Under the pieces are notes generated by a model. That model was not told the origin of the DNA. It saw only the letters and a program-made list of their open reading frames with translations, and did not search any database. This document shows positions 17,428-25,421 of a DNA stretch of 64,000 nt, in pieces; position 1 is the first letter of the stretch; each line of letters opens with the position of its first letter. Both the position numbers and the translations under genes were made by a program. The DNA is taken from positions 605,186 to 669,185 of the forward strand of contig NC_014363.1 in assembly GCF_000143845.1 (NCBI RefSeq), given 5' to 3'. The stretch comes from Olsenella uli DSM 7084 (GTDB taxonomy: Bacteria; Actinomycetota; Coriobacteriia; Coriobacteriales; Atopobiaceae).

Positions 17428-17901
17428 ATGGCTGTACGTCGACATCGCTTCCAGAACAGGATGCTCCCACTCGCCAGCATCCTCGTCCTGGCTGTCCTTG
17501 CGGCTGTGGTCCTGCTTCGGGGCCAGGGTCACGCGTATCGCGGGGACCTGTCCGAAACGACGGTCTCGGCCACCGAGGGGGAGGATCCGACTGGCGGGGA
17601 GTCGGATAGCGCCGGAGCATCCTCTAGTGCGGAGACGTCGCAGTATCTGCCGGGCGTCGACTTGGAAGGAGGTGCCCGGTCGGTGCTCCAGGGCTACATG
17701 GACAGCAAGGACTGTGCACTGGCGCGCCATGGCTATCTGGATCTTGGTGGCAGGGTGTGGAGTTGCGTGGTACAGGGGGATGGCTGGTCGGAGGTGTGCC
17801 TCGTCGTGGAGCGTGAGGGCGGCTGCAGTGTCAGGAGGGTTCGCTTTGACGGCAGGGCCTGGTGCGCCGAGCTGGGCGCGATGGGGGTGGAAAGGAAGTG
17901 A
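17428..17901 (+). CDS. Membrane-anchored extracytoplasmic protein of the pilus operon
   Basis: A 157-residue protein with a basic N-terminus, one transmembrane segment (about 13-30: LASILVLAVLAAVVLL), an acidic Ser/Glu/Gly-rich stalk (about 38-75) and a compact C-terminal domain with four cysteines (CALARHGYLDLGG, VWSCVV, VCLVVE, GCSVRRV). I do not recognise the family. Its place between pilin genes suggests a role at the pilus base or as a minor component. It starts three bases after the flp stop, and its end overlaps the next gene. Confidence 0.7.
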   Translation: MAVRRHRFQNRMLPLASILVLAVLAAVVLLRGQGHAYRGDLSETTVSATEGEDPTGGESDSAGASSSAETSQYLPGVDLEGGARSVLQGYMDSKDCALARHGYLDLGGRVWSCVVQGDGWSEVCLVVEREGGCSVRRVRFDGRAWCAELGAMGVERK

Positions 17902-18143
17902 GGCATGGCAAGCGCGACAGGTGGCCCAGGGTCCGGCCCCTCGCGGTGGGGCGGTGCGGGCGAGGCCAGTCGACGGTGGAATACGCATTGGTGCTCGTGG
18001 CGTTTCTCGCTTCGTTGCTTGCGCTTGCGGCCGTGTGGCGCGCCTGGGCTGACGTGACGCTCCTTTCCACTGCCGTCGACTCCTCGTCACACCTGCTGTC
18101 TCCGGGGCTCGAGGGCGCACTTCAAGACATCCTTCTGTATTAG
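17898..18143 (+). CDS. Second Flp-pilin-like minor pilin precursor
   Basis: About 81 residues. After an Arg-rich leader comes CGRGQSTVEYALVLVAFLASLLALAAVW, which has the same G|QxxxEY processing motif as the Flp pilin but a larger mature part with no extended Flp-style tail (stretch cited only by its core GQSTVEYALVLVAF). A minor or alternative pilin is likely. GTG 17898 overlaps the stop of the preceding gene (GTGA) and is the most plausible start; the frame is also open upstream to 17862. Confidence 0.7.
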   Translation: MRHGKRDRWPRVRPLAVGRCGRGQSTVEYALVLVAFLASLLALAAVWRAWADVTLLSTAVDSSSHLLSPGLEGALQDILLY

Positions 18144-18621
18144 GGCGCGGGGGGACGCCGGGGGATGGGAGGAGGGCCAGGCAAGCGTGGAGGCCGCCGT
18201 GCTCCTCCCCACCCTCATGCTGCTCCTTGCCCTGCTCCTCGAACCCGCCTGCATGGGGTACACGCGATGCGTCATGTGCTCGGCGGCCTCCGAGGCGGTC
18301 CGGGTGGCGGGAACGGACTACGACGGTGACTTCGATGACTGCAGGAGCTTTGTCCTGAGGAGGCTCAGGGCCGTGCCGGAAGTCCCCCTCTTTCACGTGG
18401 GGGGACAGCGGGACTGGACGGTCGACATCTCCGGGGGAGACGGAAAGGCCCAGGTCAGGATTTCCGGGCACGTGCGGCCGCTTCCCCTTGTGGGATGTCT
18501 GGCAGCAGCCTTCGGGGAAAGCGACGCACAGGGCGTGGTGCTGCGTGCAGAGGCAAGTGGGGAGACGAGGCCCTCATGGGTGGGAGGCACATATGAGACG
18601 TGGCAGGAAGTGTGGGCGTGA
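18139..18621 (+). CDS. TadE-like pseudopilin with uncertain start codon
   Basis: The frame encodes EGQASVEAAVLLPTLMLLL, the TadE/pseudopilin processing motif and hydrophobic helix, followed by about 120 extracytoplasmic residues with paired cysteines. After an in-frame stop at 18055-18057, the only ATG/GTG/TTG codon is GTG 18187, which would start inside the motif (at V of ASVEA) and remove the cleavage glycine. ATT 18139, overlapping the stop of the preceding gene, would keep the motif. Yet a strong GGGAGGAGGG lies about 11 bases before GTG 18187. I give the longer extent; 18187 is the conventional alternative. Confidence 0.65.
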   Translation: MRARGDAGGWEEGQASVEAAVLLPTLMLLLALLLEPACMGYTRCVMCSAASEAVRVAGTDYDGDFDDCRSFVLRRLRAVPEVPLFHVGGQRDWTVDISGGDGKAQVRISGHVRPLPLVGCLAAAFGESDAQGVVLRAEASGETRPSWVGGTYETWQEVWA

Positions 18622-20653
18622 GGATGGGCCCATCGATATCGTGCGGCTTGGCATCGGCATGTTCGTGCGTCGCGACGGCTATACGACGGTCGCCGTCGCC
18701 GTCGCCCTGCTCGTGAGCCTCTCCCTCGTACTTGCAACCGCGTCGGTGCAGTGGGGCGCCTCCCGTGCAGCCGACATTCAGGAGGTTGCGGATGCTGCCG
18801 CCCTGTCGGGGTCAAACTGCGTGGCGGCCTTCTCGACCATCGCACAGGTGCTCGACGCCTGCGTGCTGAGCATGGGGCTCCTCGGCGTGATCGTCTATGG
18901 TGCGGGCATGGTGGCAGCGGCCATACCCATCCTGCAGGAGAGCGCTCCGGCGATACTCGAGGCGGGGGAGAAGATACTCGATGCCCGCCGAGGCTTCGCC
19001 CGCTCGGCAGCTGAGGGCATACGCAGGCTTGAGGGTGCCCTGCCCGCCCTCATCGCCGCCAACTCGGCCTCGTGCGTGCAGGCCAACTCGCAGGGGCCTG
19101 TCGCATACGCCGGTCTCGCCGTGCCGTATCCCACGGAGTCTCAAAGCGACTTCTCGAGCCTGGAGGCGGATGTCGACGACAGCGAGATGAAGGAGGCGGC
19201 CGAGGAGCTGCGCAGCGCGTCAGCCGAGAAGGAGGAGGCGGACCGCCGTGCCAACGAGGCGAGGGAGAGGGCCTGGCGAGCAGACTGTGTGGATGACCCC
19301 ATGTGCATGAGAAGTCGGGCCGAGAGCCTTGCGGGATTGTCTGGCCCGAGCAATCCCGACTACCCTGACGTCCGCACCTGGAAGTTCGACTACGCCCGCA
19401 TACGGGCGGTCAACTACTACCGAACGCGCACCCAAAGCGAGCATCCGTCCTCGGGTTCCGCGGAAGATGTCCAGCGTTCTGCCGCTCGCAGGGAGTTCTA
19501 TCGCTATGCGGCGAAGACCCTCTCCCAGGCAACGTGTGTGGAAGAGGGGGACAGCGTCGTCCTCGACCTGCCAGAGCTGCCGCATACGACCGACATGGTC
19601 AAGGCGACGACGCTCTATACGGACCCCATCTGGCCCTGCACGGCCGAGGATGGGGTGCGGACCCTGCATTGTTCGCTCGACTGCCCCGGCGCGACGGGGA
19701 CTGGAGACGGGAATGCCTCGTTGGCAGACATCGATGCGGGGGTCGTGGCACGCTGCGGGACCTGTCGCATGGACGTTGCGGCCATGGGCAATGTCGCCGA
19801 CGCGTCGACGAACATCAACAACGGCTTCGAGCATTACTGGCGGATCGTGTCGGAGGCGTCCAAAGACTACCAGAAGGCGGTCGAGGACGGGAAGGAGGCC
19901 GAGCAAAGGATGCAGGAGGCAGCCGAGAAGAGCGAGAGTGCCTTCCAGAGGGCGATGGATGCGCTCGCGGTCGACCGTCCCAAGCTCTGCCCTCCCGGGG
20001 CGTACGGATGCATAGCGTTTGTCATGAGGGGGTCAGAGGAGGAGCTTCCTGGTCGGTTGACGGGGGCCTTCCTGTCGGGGGCATCTCTGCCCGCCGGCGC
20101 CGCCATATCTGCGGCGACCCTGGCACCAGATGACGGCACGGACGGGCACAACGCCCTCTCCAGCGTGTTCGACGGCCTCAAGTCGGATGATCGGTCGATC
20201 ATGTCGGGACTTGTCGATGGCGTGGCTGATCTCTGGGGGAGTCTTCTGGTGGGCTATGGGAGCGCATACGAGGGGGTGGCATCGGCGGCCAGCGACTTTC
20301 TGGATGGCGTCGGCAGCGTGTTGGGCCAGAGGGTGGCCTCGTGGCTCAAGGGGAAGATCGCGAAAGCAGTGGAAAGCGCCGGTCTGGAACCCGCTGACAT
20401 GCGCATGAGAAAGCCCGTCCTCGTTAACTCCCAGAAGGTACTCGACAAGGCGGGGGCGTCGCAGGTGGCGCAAGTGCGAACGTTCGTCGAATCCCTCCAC
20501 GAGGGCGGCGCGTCGATAGAGCGGTCGTGTATCGACGAGGTCCTGCGGCAGCTGGGTGGGGTCAGGTTCACCATCGCCGAGATTCCCATCCCCGGTGGCT
20601 GGGGATCCGTCCCCCTCACCATCGACCTCTCGACATTGGGGGTGGGGGCATGA
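18593..20653 (+). CDS. TadG-like pilus-associated protein
   Basis: A 686-residue protein. It has an N-terminal membrane helix (about 29-50, VAVAVALLVSLSLVLATAS) directly followed by RAADIQEVADAAALSGSN, the hallmark of the Tad domain of TadG-like proteins. The rest is predicted outside the membrane: a second hydrophobic stretch (about 95-120), a coiled-coil Glu/Ala-rich region (about 195-235 and again 430-465), and a long C-terminal domain with conserved cysteine pairs. TadG has a role in pilus anchoring or processing in other systems. ATG 18593 is chosen because the upstream extension shadows the preceding gene. The stop overlaps the next start (ATGA). Confidence 0.75.
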   Translation: MRRGRKCGREDGPIDIVRLGIGMFVRRDGYTTVAVAVALLVSLSLVLATASVQWGASRAADIQEVADAAALSGSNCVAAFSTIAQVLDACVLSMGLLGVIVYGAGMVAAAIPILQESAPAILEAGEKILDARRGFARSAAEGIRRLEGALPALIAANSASCVQANSQGPVAYAGLAVPYPTESQSDFSSLEADVDDSEMKEAAEELRSASAEKEEADRRANEARERAWRADCVDDPMCMRSRAESLAGLSGPSNPDYPDVRTWKFDYARIRAVNYYRTRTQSEHPSSGSAEDVQRSAARREFYRYAAKTLSQATCVEEGDSVVLDLPELPHTTDMVKATTLYTDPIWPCTAEDGVRTLHCSLDCPGATGTGDGNASLADIDAGVVARCGTCRMDVAAMGNVADASTNINNGFEHYWRIVSEASKDYQKAVEDGKEAEQRMQEAAEKSESAFQRAMDALAVDRPKLCPPGAYGCIAFVMRGSEEELPGRLTGAFLSGASLPAGAAISAATLAPDDGTDGHNALSSVFDGLKSDDRSIMSGLVDGVADLWGSLLVGYGSAYEGVASAASDFLDGVGSVLGQRVASWLKGKIAKAVESAGLEPADMRMRKPVLVNSQKVLDKAGASQVAQVRTFVESLHEGGASIERSCIDEVLRQLGGVRFTIAEIPIPGGWGSVPLTIDLSTLGVGA

Positions 20654-21138
20654 CGTGCCGGCCGTCCTCCCACATCGCCTTGCGCTCCCAATCGGGGCAG
20701 ATGACCGTGGAGCTTGCGACCCTCATCCCCGTGATCGTCGTCGTGGCGCTGATCGGCTATAACGTCGTGCGCTTTGCCCAGGCCTGCGCCCTGTTCGACC
20801 GGGCGGCGCGGGAGGCGGTGGTGTCCTTTGGGGTCTCCCCTCCAGGCGAGCAGAGCAGTGCCAATGCGGCGCAGGAGGTACGTGGTGCCATCAGGACAAA
20901 CCTGGCTTCGGACAGCTGCGAGGTGGAGGTCAGCTCCCAGCTGGTGAGGGGCGAGACGGGCGGTGACGGCCGGACGTTTGCCGTCTCTCCGCTCCTGACC
21001 ACGTACACCTGCGTGCTACGGTACCGGCCTTGGCCCTTGTCCCTCTCCATCGGGGGCGTGGAGGGCGGGGTCCCTGCGTATCTCACGCACGAACGCACCC
21101 TGACGGTGGACCGGTTCAGGCCTGGGGTGGTGGTGTGA
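20650..21138 (+). CDS. TadE-like pseudopilin
   Basis: A 162-residue protein with a short leader ending in QSG and then QMTVELATLIPVIVVVALIGY, matching the TadE class (G|QxxVE, then Pro within the hydrophobic helix). The mature domain is extracytoplasmic, with two cysteines. It is likely processed by the same prepilin peptidase as the pilins. Translation is coupled to the TadG-like gene through an ATGA overlap, and its stop sits two bases before the DUF192 gene start. Confidence 0.8.
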   Translation: MTCRPSSHIALRSQSGQMTVELATLIPVIVVVALIGYNVVRFAQACALFDRAAREAVVSFGVSPPGEQSSANAAQEVRGAIRTNLASDSCEVEVSSQLVRGETGGDGRTFAVSPLLTTYTCVLRYRPWPLSLSIGGVEGGVPAYLTHERTLTVDRFRPGVVV

Positions 21139-21139
21139 C

Positions 21140-21517
21140 GTGCCGACCCTCACATTTGTCGATGCCGAGACCAGCTGGTGCTATGGCAGGTTCCGTGTGG
21201 CGCGGACTTGGATCGAACGCCTTGTGGGACTCTTGGGGACCTGCGCGGACGCGCGGCCCCTTCTGCTCCGGCACTGCTCGTCCGTACATTGCCTTGGCAT
21301 GCGCTACGCGATCGACGTGGCATTTCTGGATGCAAGCGGGAGGGTGGTCTGCGTGGCTTCGGGCGTCTGTCCTGGGAGTCTCCTGAACGGGTCGGGTGCC
21401 GAGGTCGTCCTGGAGAGGCCCGCATCGAGGGAACCCTGGCCCCCCATGGGCAGACGGCTCGTGACCTTGGAGGATTCGACTACGTTGGGGAGACATGATG
21501 GAAGCGACGATATCTGA
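21140..21517 (+). CDS. DUF192 family protein
   Basis: A 125-residue protein resembling DUF192 (PF02643): RTWIERLVGLLG, then PLLLRHCSSVHCLGMRYAID and VAFLDASGRVV match the conserved R..GLL, C..VHT.gM..pID..F.D pattern. Most DUF192 proteins are exported or lipoproteins of unknown function; this copy lacks a signal peptide and is probably cytoplasmic. The GTG 21140 start is two bases past the preceding stop. A DUF192 gene within a Tad operon is notable and appears in other actinobacterial Tad loci only to my limited recollection. Confidence 0.72.
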   Translation: MPTLTFVDAETSWCYGRFRVARTWIERLVGLLGTCADARPLLLRHCSSVHCLGMRYAIDVAFLDASGRVVCVASGVCPGSLLNGSGAEVVLERPASREPWPPMGRRLVTLEDSTTLGRHDGSDDI

Positions 21518-22061
21518 CGAGGGCGGACCAACCAAGACGAAGGTCTGTCCGCGCTGTGGCGAGGAGCTGTTCGCGGACATGAACGTCTGCTACGGCTGCC
21601 TCTACGACTTCACGCATGCGCATGCCGAGGACATGGGCGAGCTGTTCGGGTTAGACGAGCCCGATGACCTCGACCTGCCCTGGGATGCCGGCATGCCACC
21701 CATGGACCTGGAGCTTTCGGCGGACGAGACGATGCCCCTCTGTTCCGAGCTGTCCCTGGCTTGCAGGGCGACGGTCCCGAGCCTGTGGATCAGGGGCGGG
21801 GACATGGACGTGACGATTCCCTTGGGTGAGGGGGTGTCGGTTGGTCGCATGCCAACCAACGACGTGGTGCTGCATTCTGGGTCGGTGTCGCGCCGTCACG
21901 TGGTGTTCGAGCCAGACGGGGAAGGGGCGACCGTTGCGGACCAAGGCGCGACGAACCCCGCGATGCTGCACGGACGTCCCGTCGCGGGGCCGACATCCCT
22001 TTCGCAGGGGGAGACGGTCTGCGTGTGTGGGACGATGTTCACGTTGGTGGGCTGCAAATAG
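21495..22061 (+). CDS. Zinc-ribbon and FHA domain protein
   Basis: A 188-residue cytoplasmic protein. It has a CxxC...CxxC zinc ribbon at about 18-35 (VCPRCGEELF, VCYGC), an acidic linker (about 40-95), and an FHA domain (about 100-187) containing VSVGRMPTNDVVLHSGSVSRRH, cited here by its core VGRMPTNDVVL and SVSRRH. FHA domains bind phosphothreonine peptides. Placement at the end of the pilus operon suggests it links Ser/Thr kinase signalling to pilus assembly. The start overlaps the DUF192 gene by 23 bases. A long hairpin follows the stop. Confidence 0.85.
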   Translation: MMEATISDEGGPTKTKVCPRCGEELFADMNVCYGCLYDFTHAHAEDMGELFGLDEPDDLDLPWDAGMPPMDLELSADETMPLCSELSLACRATVPSLWIRGGDMDVTIPLGEGVSVGRMPTNDVVLHSGSVSRRHVVFEPDGEGATVADQGATNPAMLHGRPVAGPTSLSQGETVCVCGTMFTLVGCK

Positions 22062-22062
22062 A

Positions 22063-22095
22063 GGGGCACCGCACCCTTACCTGGTGCGGTGCCCC
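22063..22095 (+). terminator. Hairpin at the end of the pilus operon
   Basis: GGGGCACCGCACC (22063-22075) and GGTGCGGTGCCCC (22083-22095) form a perfect 13-bp stem with a seven-base loop, starting two bases after the stop codon. There is no T-run, so termination strength is uncertain. Confidence 0.55.
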
Positions 22096-22098
22096 GAT

Positions 22099-22126
22099 GC
22101 CCCCGGTGGCCATGGCCACCGGGGGC
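22099..22126. repeat. Perfect 28-bp palindrome between convergent genes
   Basis: GCCCCCGGTGGCCA at 22099-22112 is followed directly by its exact reverse complement to 22126. It lies 16 bases beyond the ferritin stop on that gene's strand and may serve as a shared terminator or protein-binding site. Confidence 0.7.
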
Positions 22127-22142
22127 AGCCAGCCAGAAGACC

Positions 22143-22658
22143 CTACATCGCCATGGTCGGTGCGGCGAAGGTGCGGGCCTGGTACTCGCGGTCGAGGTCG
22201 TAGAGGCCCTTGGGGTCGCTGCCAAAGAGCTCCATGTTGGTGATCATGTCCCTGGAGTTTGTCTCCTCCTCGCCCTGCTCCTGGACGAACCAGTCGAGCA
22301 GCTTCATGGTGCGCAGGTCAAGGGCCTCGTGCGCCACGTGGTAGCACTCGTCGATGCTCTTGGTGATGTATTGCTCGTGCTCAAGCGCGGCAGTCAGGGG
22401 CTCCATGTCGTTGGCGAAGGTCAGCGTGGGCTGCTCTATGGCTTCCATCCGGGGAAGGACGCCGTTGTCCAGCAGGTAGCGACGCAGGATCTTGGCGTGC
22501 GCAACCTCCTCCTGGACCTGGATCATGTACCAGTTCGCAAAACCCTTGAGCCCACGGTCGTCGTAGTAGTCAGCAAAGGTGAGGTAGAGGTAGGCGGAAT
22601 AGAGCTCCTTGTTGATCTGGTCGTTCAACTTCTCAGAGACGCGTTCGTCGAGTGCCAT
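22143..22658 (-). CDS. ftnA: Ferritin
   Basis: A 171-residue iron-storage ferritin that forms a 24-subunit cage and oxidises Fe(II). The ferroxidase ligands of the bacterial FtnA type are recognisable: Glu18, Glu51, His54, Glu95, Gln128 and Glu131 (INKELYSAYLYL, QEEVAHA, EHEQY, VQEQGEEE). No heme-binding Met typical of bacterioferritin is apparent. The length and four-helix layout are normal. It is convergent with the FHA gene and divergent from the DUF2207 gene. Confidence 0.95.
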   Translation of the reverse strand: MALDERVSEKLNDQINKELYSAYLYLTFADYYDDRGLKGFANWYMIQVQEEVAHAKILRRYLLDNGVLPRMEAIEQPTLTFANDMEPLTAALEHEQYITKSIDECYHVAHEALDLRTMKLLDWFVQEQGEEETNSRDMITNMELFGSDPKGLYDLDREYQARTFAAPTMAM

Positions 22659-22736
22659 GTTCGATCCCTTCTCGGTCGGGTGCTCCTCCCATGGGGGCGG
22701 AAGGCTTTACGATGCCTGCTATACCCAACCCTTTGG

Positions 22737-22742
22737 TATATT
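22737..22742 (+). promoter_or_regulatory. Possible extended -10 promoter for the DUF2207 gene
   Basis: TTGGTATATT contains a TG dinucleotide one base before TATATT, an extended -10 arrangement. There is no convincing -35 box at 17 bases. It lies 45 bases before the chosen start. Confidence 0.35.
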
Positions 22743-22786
22743 TGCGCCAGGCAAAGGCACTCTACACATTCGGAACGGGAGCTGCT

Positions 22787-24769
22787 ATGACTCCAATGAC
22801 TTCTGCGAGAGGGGCGCATGGCGCGAGGTCCGCCCTCGCTTTCCTCTGCGCGCTCGTCCTTGCGCTCATCCTCGTGCCGGGGGTTGCCCTGGCGGATGGC
22901 GAGTACTCGATCGACCGTGTGGACATCGACGCGACGGTGTCGACAGACGGTTCCGTGACGGTCAACGAGATGCGCGAGTTCGACTTCGACGGGGTGTTTC
23001 ACGGTGTCTACTGGAAGATTCCAACTGGGACGCACGAGGGGCGCAGCATAACGACCTCCATCGGTGCCGTGGGAATCCTCCAGAATGGCAAGTTCGTGCC
23101 GTTCACGGAGTCCTACAGCGGCGAGGACGGGACCTACCAGATCAGCGAATACACGGGTTACACCCAGGTGAAGCTCTACTCCGCCCACACCGACGAGAAG
23201 GCGCAGTTCGTGATCAACTACACTGACACGAACCTTGCCGCCCGCTACCGGGACACCTCCGAGCTGTATTGGAAGTTCGTCTCCGATGGGTGGGACGTGG
23301 AGTCCCAGAACGTCACCTGCACGGTACACCTCCCCGTCCCCGAGGGGGCCTCGGTGGTAGGTGGGGACAACGTGCGCGCCTGGGGGCATGGGCCGCTCGA
23401 CGCCTCCCTGGGCTTTAGCGGCAACGACGTCGTCTACGCCGTGCCGGGTGTGGGCACATCCGAGTACGCCGAGGCGCGGATCACCTTCCCCTCCGAATGG
23501 CTCCCCGGTGCCACACAGATCGACAAGAGTCGCCTCGACTCCATCATGAGCCAGGAACAGCAGTGGGCTGACCAGGCGAATGCCAAGCGCGAGCAGGCGC
23601 GCGTCCTCAACGGGGGCATTGCGGTCGCAGGCATTGCCCTTGCGGTCGCATCCGTCGTGGTTGCCGTGGCACGCAAGCGCAGGTATCGGCGGGAGCACAA
23701 ACCCCAGTTCGACGACAAGTACTTCCGCGACGTCCCCTCGGACGACCATCCCGCCGTGCTCGGGGCCCTTCTCAACGAAGGCAAGCCCACGAGCGAGTGC
23801 ATGACCGCGGCGCTCATGCAGCTCACGGATAACGGCTACGCAAAGCTGGAAGTCGTCAAGCGGACCGAGCGCGGCTTCCTGGGCTCCGAGAAGGAGGCCC
23901 AGGACTTCCTTCTCACGCGCAAGCAGGGCAACAGCCGCGCGGACAAGCAGGGCGAGTCTTCCCGAAAGGTGGACAAGTGGACCGCTGACTTCCTGTTCCG
24001 TGAGATGTCCCGCCTGAGCAAGCGCGTGTGCGAGGAAGGCGGCAGCGAGGACGAGCTGTACTTCGGCGAGATCGAGGACATAGCGAGGGAGCATCCCAAG
24101 CGTTATGAGAGGGCGCTTGAAAGCTGGAACACCTCCGTGCAGTCGCTGACCACGAGTCGCGGCTTCTTCAGGGACGAGCACGGTAGCGGGTCGGGCCTGC
24201 TCCATGTCCTGGGAACGCTCGACTTCCTGGCAGCAACCCTGCTCGTCATGGGCATAGTGGTCGGAATGCTCGTCTGGTGGATTGCGCTGGCCACCGCCGC
24301 CGTCCTCATCCTTGTCGCCCTGGTGCTCTTTGGTGTGGCGAATGGGCTGGACGAGCTCTCGCCCGAGGCGATCGAGCTCAGAGCGAAGCTGGAGGCGCTC
24401 CGGCGCTGGCTCAAGGATTTCACACGCCTGGGGGAGGCGGTTCCGACTGACGTCGTCCTCTGGAACAGGTTGCTGGTCATGGCCGTCGTGCTGGGCGTTG
24501 CCGACGAGGTCATCGAACAGCTCAAGGTCGCGGCGCCGCAGGTCCTCGAGGACCCCTACGTCAGGCCCGTCTATGGCTGGTACTACTACGGTGGGCCCCG
24601 CTCGTCCGCCCCGTTGCATAGCTTCACGGACAACGTCAGCACCGCACATAGGGTGAGCACGGCGGCCCTGGCCGCATCCTCGTCCAGCTCCGGTAGCGGC
24701 GGCGGAGGAGGTTTCTCCGGTGGCGGTGGCGGCGGCTTCGGCGGTGGCGGTGGCGGAGGCGCGTTCTGA
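22787..24769 (+). CDS. DUF2207 membrane protein with Gly-rich C-terminus
   Basis: A 660-residue protein. It has a signal peptide (about 1-38, ending PGVALA|DG), an extracytoplasmic DUF2207 beta domain (about 40-270, with SVTVNEMREFDFDGVFHGVY), a transmembrane helix (about 280-300), a cytoplasmic domain with helical and TM segments (about 480-515), and a tail of glycines with scattered Ser/Phe ending GGGGAF. Gly-rich tails are common in this family, whose function is unknown. I chose ATG 22787 because the signal peptide begins there and GGGAG lies just upstream; the frame is open to 22652. Confidence 0.85.
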   Translation: MTPMTSARGAHGARSALAFLCALVLALILVPGVALADGEYSIDRVDIDATVSTDGSVTVNEMREFDFDGVFHGVYWKIPTGTHEGRSITTSIGAVGILQNGKFVPFTESYSGEDGTYQISEYTGYTQVKLYSAHTDEKAQFVINYTDTNLAARYRDTSELYWKFVSDGWDVESQNVTCTVHLPVPEGASVVGGDNVRAWGHGPLDASLGFSGNDVVYAVPGVGTSEYAEARITFPSEWLPGATQIDKSRLDSIMSQEQQWADQANAKREQARVLNGGIAVAGIALAVASVVVAVARKRRYRREHKPQFDDKYFRDVPSDDHPAVLGALLNEGKPTSECMTAALMQLTDNGYAKLEVVKRTERGFLGSEKEAQDFLLTRKQGNSRADKQGESSRKVDKWTADFLFREMSRLSKRVCEEGGSEDELYFGEIEDIAREHPKRYERALESWNTSVQSLTTSRGFFRDEHGSGSGLLHVLGTLDFLAATLLVMGIVVGMLVWWIALATAAVLILVALVLFGVANGLDELSPEAIELRAKLEALRRWLKDFTRLGEAVPTDVVLWNRLLVMAVVLGVADEVIEQLKVAAPQVLEDPYVRPVYGWYYYGGPRSSAPLHSFTDNVSTAHRVSTAALAASSSSSGSGGGGGFSGGGGGGFGGGGGGGAF

Positions 24770-24921
24770 TGCGTGCTGCCATTCCCACCTTGGATGCCAT
24801 TGGCCTCAGGGAGGAGCCCTCTTTCGCCAGACTTGCGGTCAGACTTCCTGCGTGACGCCCGTGGGGGTGCGAGAGGCCCTTCTTACGATTGCGAAAATCT
24901 TCCTGCGATTGCGGAAGTTCG

Positions 24922-24949
24922 TTGACGCCGGGAGATTCTCTGGTATCCT
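24922..24949 (+). promoter_or_regulatory. Promoter of the tRNA-Phe gene
   Basis: TTGACG (24922-24927) and TATCCT (24944-24949) are 16 bases apart. Transcription would start about 20 bases before the tRNA 5' end. The rest of 24770-24921 holds nothing I recognise. Confidence 0.6.
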
Positions 24950-24976
24950 AGACAAGCTCGAAGTGGCGAGCGCATC

Positions 24977-25052
24977 GGCTGGGTAGCTCAGTTGGTAGAG
25001 CAGGGGACTGAAAATCCCCGTGTCAGGGGTTCGATTCCCTTCCCCGCCACCA
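24977..25052 (+). tRNA. tRNA-Phe (GAA), CCA encoded
   Basis: A 76-base cloverleaf: D arm GCTCAGTTGGTAGAGC, anticodon stem GGGGA/TCCCC with loop CTGAAAA and anticodon GAA, and T loop TTCGATT. The acceptor stem GGCTGGG pairs with CCCCGCC except for a U4-C69 mismatch. CCA is genomically encoded. The anticodon matches the pheST T-box specifier. Confidence 0.95.
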
Positions 25053-25060
25053 TAAGAAAG

Positions 25061-25099
25061 GCCCGCCTACCTGTGAAAAGGGTAGGCGGGCTTCTTTCT
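25061..25099 (+). terminator. Intrinsic terminator after tRNA-Phe
   Basis: GCCCGCCTACC (25061-25071) pairs with GGTAGGCGGGC (25081-25091), a perfect 11-bp stem with a nine-base loop, followed by TTCTTTCTT. Confidence 0.85.
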
Positions 25100-25324
25100 T
25101 GCTTGTGCTGTGCCACCACACGCGCCACCACAACGGCAGAATCGCGTCCCGTTGAACGCTCCGGGGAGGGCATCTCGCGGGGCGCGGCGTCCCAGGGAAA
25201 GGCAGCGTGTCGACAATCGCGCATAATCCTCCGCTCTCGCCAACAATGCAAATCGCGCCTAAGCCCACGGTCTGAGGTGCCAGGCCTATGTAACCCCTTG
25301 TGTGGCTGCCGGACGGGTCCTCTA

Positions 25325-25420
25325 GCCGACTGAGCTGAGATACCTCCTCAGGGCGTCGCGGTATATGTCGGCGCGGCTGACCCTGCGCCCTTTGGCGATG
25401 CGCTTCACCTCCTGTACGTC
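25325..25420 (-). pseudogene. Antitoxin-like helical remnant
   Basis: In one minus-strand frame the text VQEVKRIAKGRRVSRADIYR continues to DALRRYLSSVG and a stop at 25322-25324. This resembles the C-terminal part of a ribbon-helix-helix or similar antitoxin. No start codon or N-terminal domain is attached in frame; the preceding codons belong to the toxin-like remnant in another frame. It looks like a deletion-fused fragment. Confidence 0.45.
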
Positions 25421-25421
25421 C

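Noticed and set aside
18488-18592. N-terminal extension of the TadG-like protein
   Set aside because: These 35 codons overlap the TadE-like gene and lack similarity; ATG 18593 starts the basic N-terminus just before the membrane helix.
25053-25330. Second copy of the tRNA 3' end marking an attR/attL site
   Set aside because: I looked for a repeat of GGTTCGATTCCC downstream of tRNA-Phe and did not find one within this window.
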